A stretch of DNA of 41,806 nucleotides from Gammaproteobacteria bacterium (GTDB taxonomy: Bacteria > Pseudomonadota > Gammaproteobacteria > Pseudomonadales > Pseudohongiellaceae), in the NCBI GenBank assembly GCA_018698975.1, contig JABIPQ010000043.1:1-41806 (forward strand), written 5' to 3'. Shown here piece by piece: positions 10,062 through 18,866 of this stretch. Below the pieces are notes generated by a model. It did not search any database. It was given only the letters and a program-made list of their open reading frames with translations, and was not told where the DNA came from. Numbering within the stretch: the stretch's first letter is position 1; every line of letters starts with the position of its first letter. A program made the translations under genes and the position numbers.

Positions 10062-10096
10062 CACTATAGTGCCCTTGATGGCACTATTGATAGTGC
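10062..10096. promoter_or_regulatory. Cluster of CACTAT/ATAGTG inverted half-sites
   Basis: Four copies of the hexamer CACTAT or its complement ATAGTG fall within 35 bp (10062-10067, 10066-10071, 10082-10087, 10090-10095). They form three nested perfect palindromes: CACTATAGTG, ATAGTGCC-6 bases-GGCACTAT, and GCACTATTGATAGTGC. Such stacked dyads are typical of multi-dimer repressor operators, though competing RNA hairpins are also possible. The factor is unknown. Confidence 0.45.
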
Positions 10097-10336
10097 TATT
10101 AACAGCCCTCTGACAAATGCTGCAACAAGGTTTGAACGTTTTGTGCTCAACAGTCACCCTTCTGTGTGGTGATTCATGTTCAGATAGTATTTTCATTAGC
10201 CTAAAAACAAGAGCAGTGTTATGCATTGAATCGGCACTTTTTTCCCTAATAATAGGGTAATTAGAAAAACGTTGGGTTATACTTTTATCCAATTTCAGGC
10301 CTTCTTTGTGCCCGTTTTACCTGCATTTGGTCACCA

Positions 10337-10350
10337 GGTACATATGTACC
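10337..10350. promoter_or_regulatory. Perfect 14-bp palindrome upstream of iorA
   Basis: GGTACATATGTACC is a perfect palindrome. It is flanked by a wider interrupted dyad with TCACC at 10331-10335 and GGTGA at 10370-10374. It lies about 213 bp before the iorA start. The size and symmetry suit a dimeric repressor such as a TetR or LacI type, but no regulator gene is adjacent. Confidence 0.4.
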
Positions 10351-10562
10351 AACTGGCGAGGTGACACTGAGGTAAGTTTCAAGAAGCTGATTGTTGGATA
10401 TTCAGCAATTAAAACTGACACGTGAGACGGTTTGATTCATGATAATGAGAGGTTTATATTAAACCCCATTTTTTATTAAATATTAACAAGTTACGAAATT
10501 TTTAGTAGTTAGTAATTCTAATTAAAACTTTATAAAACATATTTCAAAATAAGGGAATTGTT

Positions 10563-11069
10563 ATGGCAACTCTACAAATTAATGGTCAGACAATGGACAT
10601 CGGTGAGATTGACCCCTCCACGCCACTACTTTGGGTTCTGCGTGATGAGCTCGGTCTGGTTGGCACCAAGTATGGATGCGGTATTGCTCAATGTGGCGCA
10701 TGTACTGTTCATATGAATGGCGCACCAGTCCGCTCTTGTCAGATCCCGGTTGGAAATTTGACTGATCAGAACATTACAACAATTGAAGGTCTTGCGGCTG
10801 CTGACGGGTCATTGACTCCTGTTCAGGAAGCCTGGGTAGAAATTGATGTTCCCCAGTGTGGCTACTGCCAGGCCGGTCAGATAATGAGTGCTACAGCATT
10901 GCTGGAAAATAACCAGAATCCTAGTGACGCTGATATTGATGCAGCGATGTCTGGCAACATTTGCCGCTGTGCAACCTACTCTCGTATCCGCCAGGCAATT
11001 AAAAATGCTGCTGCGAAGATGAATGGCACAGCTTTTTACGATGCCGCGCAGACAGGAGAGAGAGCATGA
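10563..11069 (+). CDS. iorA: 2Fe-2S subunit of an isoquinoline 1-oxidoreductase-type hydroxylase
   Basis: 168-residue small subunit of a xanthine oxidase-family molybdenum hydroxylase. The N-terminal plant-type ferredoxin domain has C-G-x3-C-G-x-C (residues 40-48) and a fourth Cys near 60. The C-terminal helical domain has C-G-Y-C and C-R-C, which bind the second 2Fe-2S cluster next to the molybdenum cofactor. It passes electrons from the large subunit, and no FAD subunit is encoded here, as in IorAB. An AAGGGA site precedes the ATG. The gene overlaps the large-subunit gene by four bases. The symbol reflects architecture, and the real substrate may be another heterocycle or an aldehyde. Confidence 0.88.
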   Translation: MATLQINGQTMDIGEIDPSTPLLWVLRDELGLVGTKYGCGIAQCGACTVHMNGAPVRSCQIPVGNLTDQNITTIEGLAAADGSLTPVQEAWVEIDVPQCGYCQAGQIMSATALLENNQNPSDADIDAAMSGNICRCATYSRIRQAIKNAAAKMNGTAFYDAAQTGERA

Positions 11070-13414
11070 AATTAACCAAAAATGACAATCTCTCCCCGGA
11101 ATTACCAAATTTTTTCCAGGAACTGACAGCTTCTCCCAAAATTAAGATTCCTGACGTAAGCAGGCGTCAGTTTTTCAAGATCTCCACCATTGCTGGTGGT
11201 GGTCTGGCTCTAGGTTTGGCAATGGGCACAAGTCCAAAAGCAAAAGCTCAGGCAGGTGCTGCAGAAACCAGTTCGCTGAGTCCATATGTCCAGATTCAGC
11301 CAAATGGAAGAATCAATATTTTTTCTAAAAATCCCGAGTGTGGCCAGGGCATAAAAACCGGTTTGCCGCTAATCATCGCTGAAGAGCTTGATTGTGCCTG
11401 GAATGATGTAGACGTAGTGCAGGCAGACATTGATGGCTCCAGATATGGTGCCCAGTTTGCTGGTGGTTCCTTGTCTACACCAATGAACTGGATGGCAATG
11501 CGCCAGGCAGGGGCAACAGCCCGCGCCATGATCCTGGCGGCCGCAGCACAACAGCTGAACATTCCGGTGTCTGAATTAACAACAAGTGACACTAAGGTGC
11601 TACATGCAACATCAGGTAGAGAATGGGGATACGGCGATTTTGCTGAACTTGCCGCCACCATGCCTATACCAGATGCGGCAAGCTTGACGCTTAAGACTCA
11701 GGATCAATTTAAATTGCTGGGTCGACGTTTTACTGGTGTAGACAACATGGATATCGTCACTGGGAAGCCTTTATTTGGTGCCGATACTCGTATGGAAGGT
11801 CTCAAGTATGCTACTTATACCAAGTCTCCGCAGATTGGTGGTCGCGCTCTTTCTTTTAACGAAGACCACATTAAATCAATGAGTGGCATTGTAGATGCAT
11901 TCATTATTGATGAGTTTGGTAGTCCTAAAGTGTTCAATCCTGGTGGTGGCGATATGTTTAGTGGTGTTGCCATCGTAGCTGATTCCACATGGGCAGCTAT
12001 CAAAGCCAAGCGCGAACTGGAAATTGAATGGGATCTCAGTGACGCGGAACAGGCAAGCTGGGATGACCTGGTAAATCGTGCTTATGCTTTAAAAGACCAG
12101 GATGGCGAGCCTTTGATGACCACGACTTTCGGTCCTGATGGGCCGAGTACAGTTGCGGCCAGTAAAGGAGATGCAGAAGCCGTGCTGCAAAATGCAGCAA
12201 CAGTGGTTTCAAGTTTTTATGAATATCCTTATGTAAGCCATGCTCAGCTTGAGCCAGAAACCTGTACTGCCCTTTATCAAAACGGTAACTGTGAAATTTG
12301 GGCGCCAGCGCAGATTCCTCAAAGTGGTGAAACGGGTTCCGCAGTATTGTTGGGAATTCCAGCCGAAGAAGCTGCAGATCGTGTTGTGCTTAACCAAACT
12401 CGAATCGGTGGCGGCTTTGGACGTAAACTGGCTAATGACTATGTTTTTGAAGTTGTTGCCATTGCCCGGAGAATGGAGGGCACTCCAATACTGCTTCAGT
12501 GGACACGTGAAGATGACATGAGCGGAGATTATTTCCGTCCAGGTGGTTTCCACTCATACACTGCAGGACTTGATGCTGTAGGTAATCTCACGGCATGGCA
12601 GGATCATTTTATTACCTCCACAGGTAATGATCAGTCTCCAATGACCAGTGCTGACCTTAATCCAAACGTTTTCCCGAAAGATGTAATCGACAATGTGAAG
12701 CTGACACAGACCATGTTCCACAATGCTATCCCAACTGGACCGATGAGAGCGCCGGCGTCTAATGCCTTTGCTTTCAGCTTCCAGAGCTTTATGCATGAAC
12801 TGGCTATTGCTTCAGGCAAAAGTCATGTGGATTTCTTGCTGGACACTCTTGGTGAGCCGCGTCTGGCTAATCCGGAAAATCCACAGTCAATGCATACAGG
12901 CCGTGCAGCAAATGTAATTAGTGAAGTCGCCAGAATTTCAGGTCTTGACCAGGAATCCGGTGAGCCAGGTCGTGCTAAAGGTCTCTCCTTTTACTTCTGC
13001 CATAGTGGCTATGTTGCGCAGGTAGCTGATGTCACAGTGAGTGCTAACAAGGAAGTAAAAGTACATAAAGTCTGGGCGGTTGGTGATTTTGGCTTCATTC
13101 ATAATCTCAGCGGTGCAGAAAATCAGATGGAAGGTGGCATAATTGATGGCATCAGCCAGTTGTTTAACTCCAAGATCACTTTTGTAAATGGTGTTATCCA
13201 GCAGCAGAATTTCCATCAGTATCCTTTGTTGAGATTGCCTCAGGCGCCTGAGCTGGAAGTAGCATTTCTTGAACCTGAAGAGTTCTCCCCATCAGGTGGT
13301 GGTGAACCTTCCATGCCGCCGGTTCTGGCTGCTGTCACCAATGCGATTTATAACGCAACTGGTGAGCGCATCAGAAAAATGCCACTTTTTGAATTAGGCT
13401 ATAAACTGGTATAA
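11066..13414 (+). CDS. iorB: Molybdopterin-binding large subunit, IorB type, Tat-exported
   Basis: 782-residue catalytic subunit holding molybdopterin cytosine dinucleotide. After about 30 residues comes a twin-arginine signal (SRRQFFKIS, then a hydrophobic stretch ending AKAQA), so the heterodimer is probably exported folded to the periplasm. Further on are [26 protein letters not shown] and the C-terminal [18 protein letters not shown], where the Glu is the expected base at molybdenum. An AGGAGAG site lies within the end of iorA. Cofactor maturation genes (XdhC or cytidylyltransferase types) are not in this window. The hydroxylated substrate is not identifiable. Confidence 0.9.
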   Translation: MKLTKNDNLSPELPNFFQELTASPKIKIPDVSRRQFFKISTIAGGGLALGLAMGTSPKAKAQAGAAETSSLSPYVQIQPNGRINIFSKNPECGQGIKTGLPLIIAEELDCAWNDVDVVQADIDGSRYGAQFAGGSLSTPMNWMAMRQAGATARAMILAAAAQQLNIPVSELTTSDTKVLHATSGREWGYGDFAELAATMPIPDAASLTLKTQDQFKLLGRRFTGVDNMDIVTGKPLFGADTRMEGLKYATYTKSPQIGGRALSFNEDHIKSMSGIVDAFIIDEFGSPKVFNPGGGDMFSGVAIVADSTWAAIKAKRELEIEWDLSDAEQASWDDLVNRAYALKDQDGEPLMTTTFGPDGPSTVAASKGDAEAVLQNAATVVSSFYEYPYVSHAQLEPETCTALYQNGNCEIWAPAQIPQSGETGSAVLLGIPAEEAADRVVLNQTRIGGGFGRKLANDYVFEVVAIARRMEGTPILLQWTREDDMSGDYFRPGGFHSYTAGLDAVGNLTAWQDHFITSTGNDQSPMTSADLNPNVFPKDVIDNVKLTQTMFHNAIPTGPMRAPASNAFAFSFQSFMHELAIASGKSHVDFLLDTLGEPRLANPENPQSMHTGRAANVISEVARISGLDQESGEPGRAKGLSFYFCHSGYVAQVADVTVSANKEVKVHKVWAVGDFGFIHNLSGAENQMEGGIIDGISQLFNSKITFVNGVIQQQNFHQYPLLRLPQAPELEVAFLEPEEFSPSGGGEPSMPPVLAAVTNAIYNATGERIRKMPLFELGYKLV

Positions 13415-13432
13415 ATTACTCTAACGTAATTT

Positions 13433-13469
13433 AAAAAAGGCCGGATTATTTAATCCGGCCTTTTTTTTT
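13433..13469 (+). terminator. Rho-independent terminator after iorAB
   Basis: A perfect 10-bp inverted repeat (GGCCGGATTA at 13439-13448, TAATCCGGCC at 13451-13460) is preceded by an A-run and followed by nine T residues. It starts 25 bp after the iorB stop codon. The A-rich left flank gives some bidirectional potential. Confidence 0.93.
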
Positions 13470-13502
13470 GTATTTTATTGAGTTTAAGTTGAGAGCTATT
13501 TG

Positions 13503-13572
13503 AAACCAAGGTAAAAACAAGGTGAAAACAAGGTGAAGAGCAAGGTGATGAGCAAGGTGATGAGCAAGGTAA
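13503..13572. repeat. Degenerate 11-12 bp tandem repeat
   Basis: Six consecutive units end in CAAGGT (starting 13507, 13518, 13529, 13541, 13553, 13565). The spacing drifts from 11 to 12 bp, and the last two units (GATGAGCAAGGT) are identical. It lies between the iorB terminator and the 3' end of the convergent TPR gene. It has an open plus-strand frame with many ATG codons, but this is a product of the repeat. Confidence 0.85.
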
Positions 13573-13637
13573 GTGGAGAGTTAGCATTGAGCCTGGCGAG
13601 CAAGATTGGAATCAGTAACAAAATTATTGGAGGTAAC

Positions 13638-15194
13638 TTAGTAACTGTAGTAATAACGTGCTTCTATAGTATCCCGTTGAACAAGTTGGCCATCCGCAAA
13701 TCTGGGACGAAAGGAAGTAGAGTTTCTTAAAAATCTGCTTAGGCGAAACTCTACGGACTCAGAAGCATCTGGACTTCTATTAAAAATTTCAACATTTTGC
13801 GGTTGACCGAAACGGTTGAGCTGCATTGACACATCAAACCAGCCATGATGTTTTATTGGCAGGTCTGCAGGAAGATTTAACGAATCTCTTGTATAACGAT
13901 AATAGATAAAAGTGGGTATTGTTGCCGGTAAATCCGGAGAAAATATTTTATTAACGACTTCCTGGTCTACCCCCTTGGCAACTAATTCATCATAAGCAAA
14001 TTGGTAAGCTTCAATAGCAGCAGAACGTTTTTTAAAAATGAGTAACCAGTCACCAAATTCAATGCGTGCTTTGGCAATTTCTTCCGGCGTGCTGGTATTG
14101 AGCCTTAATAATAAATTTAAATGTCTTTCCAACGCTTCACGACCGTGCCTGAATCCTAGTGAATTCGTGGAGACTCTGGACATATTGTAAAACTCCTGGG
14201 AAGAGTTGAGCGCCTGGCTTGAAAAATTACCATTACTTATAGCATTGCTACTCATGTCCAGGTTGGTCGCAAAAAAGTAATTAGTCAGGGCCAGCTTTTT
14301 TTCTACAGCCAGCAATCTTGAATCTGAACTGCCATAATTATTTAAAAGTATGTCTATGATTGTTCGATATATGAATTGAGCATTTACTAATCTGGTATTT
14401 CTGAATTCTTCTTCAACAATTAAATTATTTGTTGCGTTAACTGGAAAAGTATTGGATGAAGAAGTTATGCCGAACATAGGATTAGTGACTAATCTGGAGT
14501 CAAAGGCATATATGTTCCACTCTGCGTAGCGGTTAAGCGCTGGAATTAATTCAATGCTGTCATCTCCGAAAGCTTTTCTCTTGAGATAAAAAAGATATTG
14601 TTGTTGAACGTCGGCATCATTTATTTCCCCCAGGGCAATATGGCTACTGATTTTGCTTTCGATGATCCGTTCCTGTTCCAGGTTAAACAAGCCTGAATTC
14701 ACGCGATTAATATGCAGAGCCTGATTAAGGTATTCAAGCGCTTTGATATGATCATTTTGCGTTTGGTAAACATTCGCTAACGACAATAGCTCCTGGCTTA
14801 GCGCTGGCTCATAGGCGCCACCTTGTAGTTCAAGTTGTTTGATACTTTCTTCGTAGGCAGCAATGCTTGTTACTTCGTTTGAAGCTGTCTGGGCAGCTTC
14901 CTGTGCAGCGCGTTTAAAAATATATTCAGAAACACTCTCGGCTTCGCTGCTTGAAGGCAAAGAAGTGAGTTCATTAATTTGTACCAGATCACCGTCTGAT
15001 ATTGTTTCTATTAATACAGGCTCAAATATTAACAACGAGTGCTCTTCGACATTCTGTGCTAAGGCACGTGGTATCAGCGGAACATATACAGAAGATAAAA
15101 GCGCCAAGGTAAGTGCAGAGGAGAAAAGAGAGCGCGGCGAAAATGCAGATGAAGTGCTTGAACGCCGGGCCTGTGTGTGTGGATATATGATCAT
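13638..15194 (-). CDS. Exported TPR protein with TonB-C-like end, paralogue 3
   Basis: 518 residues, family not recognised by name. A signal peptide is predicted (basic start, hydrophobic SALTLALLSSVYVPLIP, cleavage near ALAQ). TPR-like helices at about 125-235 include ELLSLANVYQTQNDHIKALEYLNQALHI and the family motif HINRVNSGLFNLEQ. A second helical pair near 390-430 (FGDWLLIFKKRSAAIEAYQFAY) precedes IFSPDLP. The last 90 residues (GWFDVSMQLNRFGQPQNVEIF...FRPRFADG...RYYYSY) look like the TonB C-terminal beta domain. No cysteine is present and no membrane anchor remains after cleavage. It is last of three paralogues, and its ribosome-binding site is weak. It is inferred to be a soluble periplasmic protein. 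Confidence 0.8.
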   Translation of the reverse strand: MIIYPHTQARRSSTSSAFSPRSLFSSALTLALLSSVYVPLIPRALAQNVEEHSLLIFEPVLIETISDGDLVQINELTSLPSSSEAESVSEYIFKRAAQEAAQTASNEVTSIAAYEESIKQLELQGGAYEPALSQELLSLANVYQTQNDHIKALEYLNQALHINRVNSGLFNLEQERIIESKISSHIALGEINDADVQQQYLFYLKRKAFGDDSIELIPALNRYAEWNIYAFDSRLVTNPMFGITSSSNTFPVNATNNLIVEEEFRNTRLVNAQFIYRTIIDILLNNYGSSDSRLLAVEKKLALTNYFFATNLDMSSNAISNGNFSSQALNSSQEFYNMSRVSTNSLGFRHGREALERHLNLLLRLNTSTPEEIAKARIEFGDWLLIFKKRSAAIEAYQFAYDELVAKGVDQEVVNKIFSPDLPATIPTFIYYRYTRDSLNLPADLPIKHHGWFDVSMQLNRFGQPQNVEIFNRSPDASESVEFRLSRFLRNSTSFRPRFADGQLVQRDTIEARYYYSY

Positions 15195-15246
15195 CGGAAA
15201 TTATTAAAACATTAAAAGCAGTAAAATTAGTAGAATTAGTAAAAGT

Positions 15247-16845
15247 TTAATAGGAATAGTAATAACGCACCTGTATGTCTGATTGTGCTCTGGTCCTGCC
15301 CGATTCAAAAAAGGGCCTGAAAGTCCCTGATCTTAGCAAATTCAGAAGACGGTTTCGTACCAGATGACCAGTATTTTCAGAAGAATATACAATTTTTATA
15401 TTACGTAAGGATCCGTTCGAACGTTTATTAAAACTAACATCAATATAGCCTATATAGGGGATATCCAGCTCTTCCGGGATGTTTTGGAACCCCCTGGTGT
15501 CTTCAAAACTAACAAAATCGGGGATAAACAGGGCGGGTTCCGGGCTTATGAATGTTTCCGCTTCCTTTTCAGTGAGCCCATTGGCCATTAATATTTCCAG
15601 GGCTTTACTATAACCCTCATTGGCCCTTTGCAAGCGTTCAAAAGCCAGATCCCAGTCAGCCAGATCAATATAGGCATTGGCTGCCAGCAGATGATCCTGT
15701 GTTTCCAAAGTTTCGGCTCGTGCTAAAAGCTCTTCCCTGCTATCTGAATACCCACGACGAAGAAAAGGTATGGCCCGAAACCCGCGATTATTTGATAATA
15801 CGATATTGCTGCCAATCGGTTTATCACTGATGTATTTTTCTATCTGGAGTTTAAACAGGTAGGTTAATTCTGCTTTCTTTTTCAATATCTCTTCATTGCC
15901 TGAATCTTTCTCCAGAACTAAATCAAATAGCTCTTCTGCTTTCTTCAGCCTGGGATCTACAAGTTGCTCAGGCGTAAAGGATTGTGAACGTAAACTGGAT
16001 GAATTAGCTAAAAATGCAGAACGGGGCACAAATAGTATGTCGCTAAACTGACTGTCTTCAACAGCGACCAGATCACCCCGGCGGAGCATGGACGAACCTA
16101 TAGATGATAAACCTCCGCCCATAGCAAGCGCTTCTTCATTATAAAAAGCCAGTCTGCGAAAAGCCTCCATATTCCAGTCTGCCCACTCCAGAGCGGCTTG
16201 TGTATATTCCTCGCTATCGTCATCAAGACTGCGTGACATCAGGTAATAAAGATATTCATGATATTTGTCAGCGTCAGCATAATTCCTGCTTGCCTTGCTG
16301 TTCTCAATCAATTTTCTAACCGCTTCGGTTTGCGCAAGAGTATATAAACCCTGATTGACTCGTTCTATATGCATGGTCGTTTCAAGCGCTAATGTGGCAT
16401 TTTCATAATCACCCGCCTGTTGATAAAGATTACCTATGGAAAGGTATTCCTGTGCCAGGAGAGGGTTGAAAGTGCCTCCGGTTTCTATAAGTTCATTAAT
16501 GCTGGTTTCGTACTGTGCTATATCGTTGAGTAAATCGTTTAAAAAAATTTGTTCTTCATCTGGAATAGACAAATTGGCAGGGGGAGAAATAAATGCTTTC
16601 CCTGAATTTCTCGCTGCAGAGGAAAGTAATATTGTTTCGGGATCATCAAGATAGACACCATCAAAAAAGAGAGTATTTAATTCAGTTTTGGTTTGCCCTC
16701 GTAATGCTGGGTGAACAAAGAGAGATAAAATCAGGAAAAATAGTAAAAATCTTTTTCGGTACAACAGATTAAAAAAAGGAAATAGCTGCCCATGGTCACA
16801 TGTGCTGACAACGGTTACTTGTCTTGGATAATTGCTTGTTTCCAT
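15247..16845 (-). CDS. Exported TPR protein with TonB-C-like end, paralogue 2
   Basis: About 532 residues. A GTG one codon earlier (16848) is an alternative start. The export signal has an unusually long leader of about 30 residues before KRFLLFFLILSLFVHPALRGQ. TPR-like helices at about 120-220 contain EYLSIGNLYQQAGDYENATLALETTMHI and the family motif HIERVNQGLYTLAQ. A central helical block is followed by a second TPR-like pair (ADWDLAFERLQRANEGYSKAL), FISPEPA, and a TonB-C-like end (GYIDVSFNKRSNGSLRNIKIV...FRPFFESG...RYYYSY). The mature part has no cysteine. Gaps of 51-52 bp to both neighbours suggest one operon. Function unknown. Confidence 0.8.
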   Translation of the reverse strand: METSNYPRQVTVVSTCDHGQLFPFFNLLYRKRFLLFFLILSLFVHPALRGQTKTELNTLFFDGVYLDDPETILLSSAARNSGKAFISPPANLSIPDEEQIFLNDLLNDIAQYETSINELIETGGTFNPLLAQEYLSIGNLYQQAGDYENATLALETTMHIERVNQGLYTLAQTEAVRKLIENSKASRNYADADKYHEYLYYLMSRSLDDDSEEYTQAALEWADWNMEAFRRLAFYNEEALAMGGGLSSIGSSMLRRGDLVAVEDSQFSDILFVPRSAFLANSSSLRSQSFTPEQLVDPRLKKAEELFDLVLEKDSGNEEILKKKAELTYLFKLQIEKYISDKPIGSNIVLSNNRGFRAIPFLRRGYSDSREELLARAETLETQDHLLAANAYIDLADWDLAFERLQRANEGYSKALEILMANGLTEKEAETFISPEPALFIPDFVSFEDTRGFQNIPEELDIPYIGYIDVSFNKRSNGSLRNIKIVYSSENTGHLVRNRLLNLLRSGTFRPFFESGRTRAQSDIQVRYYYSY

Positions 16846-16899
16846 CACTTTATAATAATTTATGTAAGGCCTTGTATATCAGTTTTAATCTTCAAAGTT

Positions 16900-18663
16900 T
16901 TAATAATAGTAGTGGTACCTTAAATGAACTTCGCTTAGAGCAATGCTTTCGCCATTGTTGATTAGCGGTCGGAAGCGCTGACTTCTCAAATGATTAATCA
17001 AGGCAGACTGTATTTTATCGCTAGTATCCTGTGAGCTACTTACTATATTGATTGCATTTATGTTGCCAAAGCGATCCTTCGAAAAAGAAACATCAATATA
17101 GCCCTTATAGGGAATATCAATATCATCAGAGATGCCAAAAAATTTACGGCTATAATTGTGGATGCCGTAAGCAGGCACTGCAATAACAGGCATCGGAGAT
17201 AAAAATCTATCTGCTTCAAGGCCTGAGTATCCACCAGCAAGCAATAGATTGTAAGCCTTGTTATAAGCTTCAAAGGCCCTTTGAGACCTTTCAAAGCTCA
17301 GGTGCATATCTGCAAGAGAAATATAGGCATTGGCTTTTTCAACAGGGCTGTTTTCTGTCGATGTCTCAATTTCTTCTACCAGCTCGGTCAGCGAATTTTT
17401 GGCGCTTACGTAACGACGACTTATAAGGAGGTTAGCATCACTGGTATATTGCTGATTGACGCGGTTATAGGCTATTGACCCTCTCTCCCTGATATTCTCA
17501 AGTGGATCCAGCTCTTTTTTCAGCAGGTAATTTATATTTGCTAATTTATGTTGAATGGCCTGCTGCTGCATCAGGGTACTTGAGCTATTTTTTTCCAGTT
17601 GCTCGAGTATTGATTCGAAAATTTCTTCAGCTTCGTGCAAACGTTGATTGACGATTATGTCATTGCTCAGTGCAAAAGGGACGCTTCTCAGGTTGTAATC
17701 GGTTATGGCGGCATTGGTCGCTACTGAATTTGAATTCAACACAGGCACATTGATGGTGACAGGAATGGTCCGATTATTTGTCTCACCGGCTGATACGCCC
17801 GGGGATGAAATAGAGCTGTTATCTACAGGGTCGCGATTAACCTGGACATCAAACTGAACTCTATTGTTCATGCTTCTGCCAACATCGATGCTGTCTGAGA
17901 GCGCAATTGGGTAGATATAGATGTCCCGGTAGCCCTTGATGAAGGCTTCGATGTTCCAGTCAGCCCAGTCAAGTTTTGCTGTAAGCAAGCGGGGATCGTC
18001 TTCAGCCAGATTTTTTTCATGCAGGTAATACAAATAGTGCTTGTGGTTATCAACAGAAACAAAGTCCCCAAGTGCAATTTGTGTGCGAATCAAATAATCA
18101 ACCAGTCTGGATTGCTCCAGATTAAACAGGCCCAGGTTTACTTTCTTGATATGAATGGCTTTATCAAAGGCCTCTACTGCCTCTTCAAAACTTCCTTCTT
18201 GATAAAGCAAAATACCAAGCGCCTCATACTGCTCAGAAAGAGCCTGCGAATACTGATTGCCGGCATCAATGGAATTGCTTATTGCCGCCCGGTATTCGGT
18301 CAAACTTGCAGATCTCAATTGAGCATTGTTTTCTGTCTCAATAAATTCACTGGCAGTTGGCTCAGGCACTATTGGCAAGTTACTCTCGAAAGGTCTTGCA
18401 GAAGAGGAGTTGGCGGTGAGAGAGGAAAGAGGTGCTACAGAGTCCAACAAGGCGGCTTCAAAAATCAAGGTGGGGAGCGGATCAGTAGCTTGCTGTGCGC
18501 TTGCCAGCACCGGCAAGAAAAATGATAGCAGTGCAATCACGGTGCCTGGCAGTGAATGCTTGTTGCTGAAAGTGATTTGAGTCGGCTTAATCATAAATTG
18601 TGATACTGGATTACGGTAGCTGGTTTCAATTCTTGCTGTCTGACGAAAATAGCCTGGCAACAT
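16900..18663 (-). CDS. Exported TPR protein with TonB-C-like end, paralogue 1
   Basis: About 587 residues, first and longest of the three. A TTG at 18675 is possible, but a GGAG site sits six bases before the ATG at 18663. Another ATG at 18594 would give a conventional signal peptide (SLPGTVIALLSFFLPVLASAQ). TPR-like helices carry the family motif HIKKVNLGLFNLEQ. An extra low-complexity Asn/Ser/Val-rich insert occupies about 255-315. The second TPR-like pair (ADMHLSFERSQRAFEAYNKAY), FLSPMPV and the TonB-C-like end (GYIDVSFSKDRFGNINAINIV...FRPLINNG...RYHYYY) follow. The mature part is cysteine-free. It is divergent from the SDR gene. Confidence 0.8.
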   Translation of the reverse strand: MLPGYFRQTARIETSYRNPVSQFMIKPTQITFSNKHSLPGTVIALLSFFLPVLASAQQATDPLPTLIFEAALLDSVAPLSSLTANSSSARPFESNLPIVPEPTASEFIETENNAQLRSASLTEYRAAISNSIDAGNQYSQALSEQYEALGILLYQEGSFEEAVEAFDKAIHIKKVNLGLFNLEQSRLVDYLIRTQIALGDFVSVDNHKHYLYYLHEKNLAEDDPRLLTAKLDWADWNIEAFIKGYRDIYIYPIALSDSIDVGRSMNNRVQFDVQVNRDPVDNSSISSPGVSAGETNNRTIPVTINVPVLNSNSVATNAAITDYNLRSVPFALSNDIIVNQRLHEAEEIFESILEQLEKNSSSTLMQQQAIQHKLANINYLLKKELDPLENIRERGSIAYNRVNQQYTSDANLLISRRYVSAKNSLTELVEEIETSTENSPVEKANAYISLADMHLSFERSQRAFEAYNKAYNLLLAGGYSGLEADRFLSPMPVIAVPAYGIHNYSRKFFGISDDIDIPYKGYIDVSFSKDRFGNINAINIVSSSQDTSDKIQSALINHLRSQRFRPLINNGESIALSEVHLRYHYYY

Positions 18664-18866
18664 TATGTACTCCAAAAAGGCGCACTTAGATCAGAGGCCC
18701 CTTGCTTATATGATGAAACAATCAGGCTTAATCAACTCTTAACCTGTAAGCGTATGGATAGAAGACCGATTGCCATGATCAATGTTACACCTGAAGGTGT
18801 GAAAAACCAGTGTGTTTTCCAAAGTAGAGCGCGAGTTACACAACATCGCTCAAAGGATTAGGTAAC

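Larger units (their letters stand above)
9902..10562. other. 661-bp gene-free region with palindrome clusters
   Basis: This AT-rich interval separates the divergent acyltransferase and iorAB units. I see no convincing gene: the longest open frame (minus strand, 10014-10292) has no family resemblance and is interrupted by dyads. It holds two separately listed palindrome groups. It also holds a small dyad CCCTAATAATAGGG (10246-10259) and a very AT-rich segment just before iorA that may contain its promoter (TTAGTA, 16 bases, TATAAA, ending near 10536). Confidence 0.7.

Noticed and set aside
10014-10292. 92-residue minus-strand open frame between the acyltransferase and iorA
   Set aside because: No recognisable family or ribosome-binding site, and its 3' part runs through the stacked palindromes. 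It is probably chance.
10433-10446. Possible Fnr box TTGATTCATGATAA upstream of iorA
   Set aside because: The right half GATAA departs from ATCAA at three positions. It is too weak to call.
13533-13730. 65-residue plus-strand frame starting in the CAAGGT repeats
   Set aside because: Its beginning is made of repeat units and the rest is antisense to the 3' end of TPR paralogue 3.
18762-18778. TTGCC-3 bases-ATCAA resembling an Fnr box before the SDR gene
   Set aside because: The spacer is three instead of four bases and one half is poor.
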